Shown here: positions 54,186 to 61,040 of the stretch, one piece after another
Layout of the letters: each line of letters begins with the position of its first letter
Numbering within the stretch: the stretch's first letter is position 1
Source of the DNA: JADHLJ01 sp038116915
Lineage (GTDB): Bacteria; Pseudomonadota; Alphaproteobacteria; Thalassobaculales; Thalassobaculaceae
Reading direction: 5' to 3'
Length of the DNA stretch: 64,000 bases
Assembly: GCA_038116915.1 (NCBI GenBank)
Contig: JAYOEU010000003.1
Coordinates: forward strand, 1-64,000
Program-made: the position numbers and the translations under genes
The notes under the pieces: model-generated
What the model was told of the DNA's origin: nothing
The model's database searches: none
What the model saw: only the letters and a program-made list of their open reading frames with translations

Positions 54186-55382
54186 TCAGATCACGCCCTG
54201 TTCATGCAATCTTGCGAGTTCCTGGGGATCGGTGCCGCAGATGTCGCCGAGCAGGCTGTCGGTATGCTCGCCCAGCATCGGCGGGCGCTTGATCTCGGCC
54301 GGTGAGGCCGACATCTTGATCGGGCAGCCGACCATCCTGTAGGTGCCGCGCGGCGGATAGTCGAGATCCATCACCATCTCGCGCTCGATCAGGTGAGGAT
54401 CCTGGAGGATTTCGCCGGTATCCTGGGTGGCGCCGCAGGGCACGCCGGCATCACCGAGAATTTTCATCGCCTCGTATTTGGTCTTGGTCATCGTCCAGGC
54501 CTCGATGATCTCGGTGAGGCTTTTGCGATTCTCCCAGCGCGCGTCGAAATTGCTGTAGCGCGGATCGTCGATGATGTCCGGACGCTCGATCGCGGTGCAG
54601 AAGGCCTTCCACATCTGCTGCTGCGCCAGAACAAAGATATAGTCGTTCGGGCCGCCCGGCTTGCAGGGATAGGTCGAGCCCGGAACGTTCCGTCCGAGCT
54701 GGTTGCCGGTGCGCGGCTGCACCCCGCCGAGCCGCTGGTGGTCGCGCAGGCTGATGCGCATGATGTTGACCACGCTGTCCTGCATCGACACCTCGACCTC
54801 CTGGCCCTTGCCGGTCTTATGCCGCTGCTGTAGGGCCGCGAGAATGCCGATCGCCATATGCATGCCGGTGCCGGAATCGCCGATCGCCGGCCACACCAGG
54901 GTCGGCGGGTTCTCCGGGAAGCCGGTCGTGCACATGGCACCGCCCATGGCCTGGGCGACCGGCTCGAAACTCTTGAAGCCGCTATAGGGACCATAGGTGC
55001 CGAAGCCCTTGATGGTGGCGTAGATCAGCCGCTCGTTGACCTTGGAGAGCACGTCGTAGCCGAGGCCGAGGCGGTCCAGCGCCCCAGGGCCGAAATTCTC
55101 CACCAGCACATCCGCGGAGGCGATGACCTTCTTGAACAGCTCCTTGCCCTCGTCGGTCTTCAGGTTGAGGGTCAGGCTCTGCTTGTTGGCGTTCAGGATC
55201 AGGAAGAACAGGCTGTCGCTGTCGGGCTTGTCCTTCATATTGGTGCGCGCAACGTCGCCCTTGCCGGGCTCTTCCAGCTTGATCACATCCGCGCCCAGCC
55301 AGGCCAGCATCTGGGTGCAGGCCGGACCGGCCTGGTTATGGGTCATGTCGATGACGCGGATACCCTCGAGCGCCTTGCTCAT
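54186..55382 (-). CDS. frc: CaiB/BaiF CoA-transferase, formyl-CoA:oxalate CoA-transferase-like
   Basis: A 398-residue class III CoA-transferase. The opening MSKALEGIRVIDMTHNQAGP and the LAWLGADVIKLEEPGKGD motif are near those of Frc. The catalytic Asp lies in SMQDSVVNIMRISLRDHQRL (compare the conserved Asp of the family), and ENFGPGALDRLGL and GDSGTGMHMAIGILAAL are strongly Frc-like. The expected reaction is transfer of CoA from formyl-CoA to a carboxylate, releasing formate. A ribosome binding site (GGGAGAAAG) precedes ATG 55382. It is the second gene after a PhyH-type gene (34 bases upstream). The acceptor, oxalate or other, is not proven. Confidence 0.88.
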   Translation of the reverse strand: MSKALEGIRVIDMTHNQAGPACTQMLAWLGADVIKLEEPGKGDVARTNMKDKPDSDSLFFLILNANKQSLTLNLKTDEGKELFKKVIASADVLVENFGPGALDRLGLGYDVLSKVNERLIYATIKGFGTYGPYSGFKSFEPVAQAMGGAMCTTGFPENPPTLVWPAIGDSGTGMHMAIGILAALQQRHKTGKGQEVEVSMQDSVVNIMRISLRDHQRLGGVQPRTGNQLGRNVPGSTYPCKPGGPNDYIFVLAQQQMWKAFCTAIERPDIIDDPRYSNFDARWENRKSLTEIIEAWTMTKTKYEAMKILGDAGVPCGATQDTGEILQDPHLIEREMVMDLDYPPRGTYRMVGCPIKMSASPAEIKRPPMLGEHTDSLLGDICGTDPQELARLHEQGVI

Positions 55383-55416
55383 GGTCTTTCTCCCTGTCGC
55401 GTGATGTCGCGGTCTG

Positions 55417-56415
55417 TCAGTGGGGGCGCAATTCGCCCAGCGCGGTTTTGGTCGGATCGATAAAGTCGACCGTCGGATTGCCGGTCCGGCCATAGCCCCA
55501 CCAGACCTTGAGGCCGAACATGGTCTTCAGCCGGTCCGAGGCGGCGGCCAGGATCTCGCGGTCCATGGCGATGGTGTAATTGACCTGGGGCCGGTATTGC
55601 GGGCCGCAGAAGGTCAGCAGCATGGCCACGCGATGATCGTTGGTGCGGTTCTCGCCGGTGCCGTGCCAGATCCGCCCGTCCGTGATGATCGCGGTACCGG
55701 CCGGCCCTTCGGCGGCGACGGTCTCGCTGCCGGCGTCGCGCTCCGGGTCCGGATGCCGGCCCGCGAGGTGGCTTCCCGGAACCACGCGGGTGCCGCCGTT
55801 GGCGTCGGTGAACTCGTTCATCATGAAGATGACGTTGGATACCGCGGCGGGCGCGAGGCGCGCCGGCGCTTCTTCGAGTTCCGCGTCATCGTTGAACCGG
55901 GTCCGGGTCATCGAGCCGACCGGCAGATAGCGTTTCCCGGCCGGTACCGGCTCGGGCGCCCACCATTGATCGGTGTGCAGATTCATTTTCAGGCCGCCCG
56001 GCTTGGCGATGTTCGAAGTGTAGGAAGAAAGCTGAAACTCCTCGCCGAGAACATGGCCCACCATCTCGTGGATGTGGTCGAGTTCGAGGATGTCGAGAAA
56101 CACCCGGCCCTTGTTCGGCAGCAGCCACACCCGCTGATTGACGCCCCCGTTTGCGGCGGTGAAGGCCTCGGCGCGGATCTTGCCGGTCTCGTCGCGAAAC
56201 TGTCCCCATTGTTGGGTCGGGCCGCCGTCCTCGAAGGCCTGCCCCAATTGCAGTTCCGCCTCCGCCTGTTCGGCGATGCGGTCGCGGGCGCGCGACAGCA
56301 GGGGGTCTTCAAGCGCGCCCTCCAGCAGGCCATAGCCCCAGCGGTCGATATCGGCGCGGACCCGGTCCCGGTCGCCGGTCGGCTTCGGAAGCTCCGATGG
56401 GTTCCAGTTCTTCAT
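55417..56415 (-). CDS. Phytanoyl-CoA dioxygenase family (PhyH) oxygenase
   Basis: A 332-residue 2-oxoglutarate/Fe(II) oxygenase. The HxD pair is in NLHTDQWWAPEPV and the distal His in IWHGTGENRTNDHRVAM, which also carries the 2-oxoglutarate-binding Arg. Conserved FMMNEFTDANGGTRVVPGSH lies between. Family members hydroxylate acyl-CoAs or small metabolites. It is encoded upstream of the Frc-like gene in one minus-strand run and divergent from an alcohol dehydrogenase, which hints at a route that hydroxylates and then oxidises a substrate. Confidence 0.92.
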   Translation of the reverse strand: MKNWNPSELPKPTGDRDRVRADIDRWGYGLLEGALEDPLLSRARDRIAEQAEAELQLGQAFEDGGPTQQWGQFRDETGKIRAEAFTAANGGVNQRVWLLPNKGRVFLDILELDHIHEMVGHVLGEEFQLSSYTSNIAKPGGLKMNLHTDQWWAPEPVPAGKRYLPVGSMTRTRFNDDAELEEAPARLAPAAVSNVIFMMNEFTDANGGTRVVPGSHLAGRHPDPERDAGSETVAAEGPAGTAIITDGRIWHGTGENRTNDHRVAMLLTFCGPQYRPQVNYTIAMDREILAAASDRLKTMFGLKVWWGYGRTGNPTVDFIDPTKTALGELRPH

Positions 56416-56573
56416 GAAGATCGCCCTCGTGATGTCTTGGCCAAAGGATGCGCTTGGCGGATTTCCCTCGCAAGCGGACTCGCTGGTGGCTTGACGAGAG
56501 GCCCTTTGATCATCCCATATCTGGTCAACCGATCAACCAGTCACTGCCGGCTCCGCCGGAACGGAGAAGCCCG

Positions 56574-57722
56574 ATGAAGATGAAAGCCGCCGTCCTGCGT
56601 GAAACCGGGGCCAAGCGCCCCTATGCGACATCCAAGCCCGTGCGCATCGAGGAAGTGGAACTCGACGCGCCCAAAGACGGCGAATTGCTGATCAAGATCG
56701 CCGGCGGCGGGCTCTGCCATTCCGACCTTTCGGTGATCAACGGCAACCGGGCGCGGCCGATTCCGCTGGTGCTCGGGCATGAGGGCTCCGGCGAGGTCGT
56801 CGAGGTTGGCCGAGGGGTCCGCGACATCAAGGTCGGCGATCCGATCGTCTTTCAGTTCTCGGCCTCTTGCGGGCTCTGTTCCAACTGCCTCGGCGGCCGG
56901 CCGCAATTGTGCACGACCCATGGCGCGGCCCGCGGAAAAGGCCACCTGATGGCCGGCGGCAGCCGCCTCCAGGATTCCAAGGGCGTCGAGATCGCTCACC
57001 AGTCCGGCGTTTCCTGTTTCGCCGAATACGCCGTGATCGACCGGGGAACCGCGGTCAAGGTCGACAAGGACCTGCCGCTTGCCGATGCGGCGATCTTCGG
57101 CTGCGCGGTGATGACGGGTGTCGGGGCGGTGTTGAACACGGCGCGCATCCGAGCTGGAGATACCGTGGCCTGTGTCGGCCTCGGCGGGGTCGGTCTGAAC
57201 GGGTTGATGGGGGCGAAGGTTGCCGGCGCCGAAAAAATCATCGCGGTCGATATCAGCGACGACCGGCTCGGCCTCGCGCGGCAGCTCGGTGCGACGCACA
57301 CGGTAAACGCCCGCGATGCCGACCATGTTCAGCAGATCCTCGACATCAGCAACGGCGGTGTCGACTACGCGTTCGAATTCTCCGGCACCATCGCGGCGAC
57401 CGAGACCTGCTACAAGTCGCTGCGGGCCGGCGGCGAGGTGATCGTGGTCGGCCTGGTGCCGAACACCGGACCGAACATGAAGCTGTTCTCGTTCAATCCC
57501 AGCGATATCGTGAATTCGGAAAAGGCGATTCGCGGCAGCTACATGGGAAGCTGCGTGCCGGTGCGGGACATTCCGCGCTATATCGAGCTTTATCGCCAAG
57601 GCCGGCTGCCGGTGGACCAGTTGATCAACCGCAGCATCAGCTTCGATGAGGTCAACGAGGGTTTTGATCTTCTGGCGGACGGCCTTGCGATCCGTCAGAT
57701 CCTCGAGCCGCATCGCGTGTGA
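56574..57722 (+). CDS. Zinc-dependent alcohol dehydrogenase (class III-like MDR)
   Basis: A 382-residue medium-chain dehydrogenase. Catalytic zinc ligands are in GLCHSDLS and GHEGSGEV. The structural zinc loop is CGLCSNCLGGRPQLC with four cysteines. The NAD site is GLGGVGLNGLMGA followed by the Asp in VDISDDR. The ATG at 56574 has CGGAGAAG upstream. The length is slightly longer than short-type ADH. It is divergent from the PhyH-type gene and followed after 10 bases by a secreted-protein gene. Substrate unknown. Confidence 0.94.
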   Translation: MKMKAAVLRETGAKRPYATSKPVRIEEVELDAPKDGELLIKIAGGGLCHSDLSVINGNRARPIPLVLGHEGSGEVVEVGRGVRDIKVGDPIVFQFSASCGLCSNCLGGRPQLCTTHGAARGKGHLMAGGSRLQDSKGVEIAHQSGVSCFAEYAVIDRGTAVKVDKDLPLADAAIFGCAVMTGVGAVLNTARIRAGDTVACVGLGGVGLNGLMGAKVAGAEKIIAVDISDDRLGLARQLGATHTVNARDADHVQQILDISNGGVDYAFEFSGTIAATETCYKSLRAGGEVIVVGLVPNTGPNMKLFSFNPSDIVNSEKAIRGSYMGSCVPVRDIPRYIELYRQGRLPVDQLINRSISFDEVNEGFDLLADGLAIRQILEPHRV

Positions 57723-57732
57723 CGATAAGGCA

Positions 57733-58893
57733 ATGGCAGAGCCTTTCCGCGAGCATTTCCCGAAGCTTGGGCGCGTTCTGATCCATGTGCTGGGGAGCGC
57801 GGTCATTCTGGGCGGTCAGTTGGCCGTCCCGCTTGGGAGCGCGGCGGCGGGCTCGGTGGATGTCGAGGCGTTGACGGCGTCGGCGCTGTCGGCGGCGCGC
57901 GTCGCCTCCGAAGAGGAGGCACAAGGCTTCGGCACGTTGATGTTCTATGATCCGGCGCAGGATCTCGCCGGCGGCGTCGACGGCGCACCCTACGGCGCCG
58001 GCGACCGGGCTTGGGTCGAGGCGGCGCTCCGGGTCTACGATCTCTTTCGTCAGATCGGCGGTGAGGCGGGGAACAAGCGTTATCTGTTCCGGCGCGAGGC
58101 CGGGCGGGTTTTCCTCGGGACCGAGGGCGGAACGGGCGAGTGGCACGCGGCGGTGGAAACCGGCCAGGCGGCGTTTTTGCAGTTGCTCGTCCGGTCGAGC
58201 CGGGTCCTGCCGGAAAGCATCCGCAACACGGTTCTCGGCGACGGGAACCGGGCGCTCGCGGCGATCGCGGGACGCGTGACGGCGGTGCTCGGCGACGCGG
58301 ACAAGGTTTTGCTGGTTGCCGGCGGTGGCGCGACAGTTGTTCGGATTGAGGAAGCCTGGCATGCGGTCGGAACGACCGGGCTCGATGTCACGGCGGTACC
58401 CGCCGAGGGCGGCGGCATTGAGGCAAAGGTCCGCAGCCGGCTGGGAGAAGTGGACGGCCCGCAAGCCGTGCTTGCTTTTCGGGACGGCCATCGGTTCAGC
58501 CCGAGTAGGACCCTGGAAGTCGCCGCGGGCAATACCGCTGGAACCACGGCGGCCGCCGCGCCGCCACCAGACCCTTCCTCGAATCGGACCACCCGGCTCG
58601 ACCCGGCGAACCCGGCCCCCGTGCCCGATGCCATCGCGAGCGGCGGCGAGACCCGGCGCTACGCGATATCGGTTCCGGCGACAGGCGGCTATGTGATCAG
58701 GTCAACCGGGCCCAGCGATCTGGTCGGTGTGCTGAGGGGGGCGGACGGAACGGTTCTGGCCCGCGATGACGATGGCGGCAGCGGCTATAACTTCAATCTG
58801 GCGGCGACGCTGGAAGCGGGTGAATACACGCTAGAGGTCACCCATTGCTGCGCCGGATCCGGTCCGTTTTCACTGACTCTATCGTCCAAATAG
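57733..58893 (+). CDS. Secreted protein with C-terminal PPC-like beta-sandwich
   Basis: A 386-residue protein of unknown function. It has a signal peptide (core residues about 12-38, cleavage after AAAG or nearby). A mixed alpha/beta middle (about 45-270) shows no known motif. An Ala/Pro-rich linker (about 280-310) leads to a C-terminal domain with GGETRRYAISVPATGGYVI and LEAGEYTLEV, resembling the bacterial pre-peptidase C-terminal (PPC) fold. It lies 10 bases after the alcohol dehydrogenase gene and ends at a strong hairpin. Likely periplasmic or exported. Confidence 0.75.
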   Translation: MAEPFREHFPKLGRVLIHVLGSAVILGGQLAVPLGSAAAGSVDVEALTASALSAARVASEEEAQGFGTLMFYDPAQDLAGGVDGAPYGAGDRAWVEAALRVYDLFRQIGGEAGNKRYLFRREAGRVFLGTEGGTGEWHAAVETGQAAFLQLLVRSSRVLPESIRNTVLGDGNRALAAIAGRVTAVLGDADKVLLVAGGGATVVRIEEAWHAVGTTGLDVTAVPAEGGGIEAKVRSRLGEVDGPQAVLAFRDGHRFSPSRTLEVAAGNTAGTTAAAAPPPDPSSNRTTRLDPANPAPVPDAIASGGETRRYAISVPATGGYVIRSTGPSDLVGVLRGADGTVLARDDDGGSGYNFNLAATLEAGEYTLEVTHCCAGSGPFSLTLSSK

Positions 58894-58896
58894 ACA

Positions 58897-58930
58897 ACGC
58901 CCCCGGATCGTTCGAGCGATCCGGGGGCGT
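58897..58930. terminator. Strong bidirectional hairpin terminator
   Basis: A perfect 14-base stem (ACGCCCCCGGATCG with its complement) and 6-base loop between the convergent stop codons at 58893 and 58954. The minus side is followed by a moderately T-rich stretch (TTGTCTATTT), the plus side is not. Confidence 0.8.
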
Positions 58931-58953
58931 GTCGCTTGAGGTTTCCGGCGCGG

Positions 58954-60300
58954 CTATTGCGCCGAACCGATCTCGGCGATCGCGGCCTGGAAGCCGGCGT
59001 GATCCCAGCCGTCATACTTCGCAAGCGCGGTGTAGGCCTTGCCGAGCGGCTCATCGATGCGCTTGGCGAGATCCGCCATGCCCGCGGAGCGGGCCGCCGA
59101 CGAAATCGCGCTAAGCGCCATCGTCGCCTGCTCGGCCCCGGCATAGTCGGAGAATTCCGCCGCCGCCGCCTCGGCCAGGACGCCCTTCATCAATGCGGCG
59201 ATGTCGTTCTTGCCGAAAGCATGTTTGCTGAACTTTTCGACCAGCGCATCCGCGGTTCCCTTCAGCGCGTTGGCCGCCGTCTTGTAGGCCTCGAGCCCGT
59301 TCAGGGTGGAGCCGTGCAGATCCTTCATCTGCTTTTTCAGCGTCGCTCCGAGTTCGCTGTCCACATGGTTGGCCAGAATGCCCAGCATCAACGCATTGGA
59401 ATCATCGAACCGGACAACACCGGACGGCAAACCGGTGCTCGGGCGCGCCTGCCATGTCGGCGCCGTCAGCGGGTGGTGGCAGGCCTGACAGTCGAACAGC
59501 ACCAGTTCCGGGAACAGGCCATCCCAGCCGCGTTTCGGGTCCGCGGCCGCGTCGACCCGGCGCTTCAGGGCAATCGCCTGACCGATCGCCCAGGTGCGGA
59601 TGCCGTTGGCGACGGCCTTGCGCTTGCGATAGTCATCATCGACCACGAAATGCGCCGGCTGAATGGCGGTAAAGGTATCGAGCTCGAAGCTCATCCTCGG
59701 ATGACCGGCGCCCATGATCCGGTGCGTCACGAACTTCTTGTCGTCGCCGAAATGGCAGGACAGGCACAGCTCCGCGCGCTTGACCGGATCCTCGGTCGGA
59801 AACATTCCGGCGTTCAGGTTGTCCTGGTGATTCGCGGCGCCGGAGATGTGGATGCCGAGCCAGCGCTCCGCGCCGCCGTGGCAGGATTCACACGCCACAC
59901 CGTCGGAAATCTGAAAGAACCGGCCGCGTTTCTCCTTCGGCGCATTGTCCGCGTGGCAGTCGAGGCACAGGTCCGCCTCATGGGCGTTCGGCAGGCCGAG
60001 ATTCGCCGCGATCCGTTTGGAGGCGTCGTTCTGCAGCACCACATAGGCTTTGGAGTGCCGGTCCTTCTGGGACCAGGTGATGTACTCGTTTTGCAGGACC
60101 GTCGATTTTTCCCACGGCGAAGTGGCGCCGTGACACGTGCTGCCGGCACAGGACGTCACGCCGATGTGCAGATCCTTACCGAATTGCGGTGTCTGTCCCT
60201 GGACCGTGCCGGCAAGACCGAGAACCGGAACCATCAGAAATATGGTTAGGAAAAGCTGTTTCAGCTTGCTCGTGATCTCAATCCTGGAAATCCCCATCAT
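58954..60300 (-). CDS. Periplasmic multihaem cytochrome c (c554-like family)
   Basis: A 448-residue exported protein. It has a signal peptide (hydrophobic residues about 15-33, cleavage near VQG-QT). Haem-binding motifs are Cys51-x4-Cys56-His57 (CAGSTCH, an unusual CX4CH), CLDCH at 112-116, CESCH at 137-141, CLSCH at 179-183 and CQACH at 271-275. The five motifs suggest up to five c haems, with distal His residues spread between. The C-terminal 170 residues are helical and haem-free. A TPR membrane protein is encoded 83 bases upstream. It probably carries or catalyses electron transfer in the periplasm; the substrate is unknown. Confidence 0.9.
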   Translation of the reverse strand: MMGISRIEITSKLKQLFLTIFLMVPVLGLAGTVQGQTPQFGKDLHIGVTSCAGSTCHGATSPWEKSTVLQNEYITWSQKDRHSKAYVVLQNDASKRIAANLGLPNAHEADLCLDCHADNAPKEKRGRFFQISDGVACESCHGGAERWLGIHISGAANHQDNLNAGMFPTEDPVKRAELCLSCHFGDDKKFVTHRIMGAGHPRMSFELDTFTAIQPAHFVVDDDYRKRKAVANGIRTWAIGQAIALKRRVDAAADPKRGWDGLFPELVLFDCQACHHPLTAPTWQARPSTGLPSGVVRFDDSNALMLGILANHVDSELGATLKKQMKDLHGSTLNGLEAYKTAANALKGTADALVEKFSKHAFGKNDIAALMKGVLAEAAAAEFSDYAGAEQATMALSAISSAARSAGMADLAKRIDEPLGKAYTALAKYDGWDHAGFQAAIAEIGSAQ

Positions 60301-60383
60301 CTCCCCGGTACCCCCTTTTTTCGCGCCATCACGCGACTGTTTCCCTCGGATCGTACCACCTTTTGGTGACGATCGTACGTCGA

Positions 60384-60743
60384 TCAGTGCCGGCCCTTCG
60401 CCTCCGCCAACGCCTTCAAGGACACCAGCGCCCGCTGAATCTCCGGATCCCGGGGCGACAATTCCGCCGCGGAAACGTAGGCCGATACAGCTTCGACGAG
60501 CCGCCCCGAAGCTTTGTACGCCGCACCAAGCCTCGTAAAATTAATCACGTTGCCTGGTTCGTCGCGAGCTTTGCTTTCAAGCTCCGCCAGACTTTTGACG
60601 TCGCTCGCCAAACGCGGCTCCGGCAGCCGATTGCCCGCTGACAACCAGTCGCCGAGAATGACGAAACCGCAAAGCGCCAACGCGCCGAGACCGCACAAGG
60701 CCGCCCGATTCCGTCGCGATATGACCATCCGGTTCCCAATCAT
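60384..60743 (-). CDS. Small membrane-anchored TPR protein, CcmH/NrfG-like
   Basis: A 119-residue protein with one transmembrane helix (about 15-32) and a TPR pair after it (INFTRLGAAYKASGRLVEAVSAYVSAAELSPRDPE). This resembles the periplasmic TPR part of cytochrome c maturation proteins such as CcmI/NrfG. The upstream ATG at 60743 is given; an in-frame ATG at 60728 is also possible. It precedes the multihaem cytochrome on the same strand, so it may help haem attachment to it. That role is inference. Confidence 0.7.
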   Translation of the reverse strand: MIGNRMVISRRNRAALCGLGALALCGFVILGDWLSAGNRLPEPRLASDVKSLAELESKARDEPGNVINFTRLGAAYKASGRLVEAVSAYVSAAELSPRDPEIQRALVSLKALAEAKGRH

Positions 60744-61040
60744 CGGTAAAAGTTTGGCACCTTTCGACGCGTACTGACAAGCTTCAAGCCGGAGCCGCCG
60801 CCGAGGTTGTTCGATCGTGGCCAAATTGCGGCATATCGGCGCGTCTGCCGGAGCAGGGAGGCCGAAAATCCCCACGGACCTTCCACCAAATATGAATTAT
60901 ACGACAATTCCAAGCGTTTATCGGGCATTTTTTTGCATGCTTCTTTTGACAGAATGCGCTTGTCGCCTTATCGTTCACGAAGCGGGGAGGATCGGTGGCG
61001 GCGGAAAAATCCGGCACGCCGACAGGGAGTTGGGTAAGTC
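60744..61040. other. Divergent intergenic region, 297 bases, locally AT-rich
   Basis: No gene. It separates the minus-strand TPR/cytochrome pair from the plus-strand flavoprotein fusion. It is AT-rich at 60885-60980, unlike its surroundings, and contains the promoter-like boxes listed at 60946-60974. The divergent layout suggests common control of both transcripts. Confidence 0.6.
60946..60974 (+). promoter_or_regulatory. Sigma-70-like promoter of the flavoprotein fusion
   Basis: TTGACA (60946-60951) is a perfect -35 hexamer. After 17 bases TATCGT (60969-60974) matches the -10 consensus at 4 of 6 positions. Transcription would begin near 60981, 60 bases before the GTG at 61041. Confidence 0.6.
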
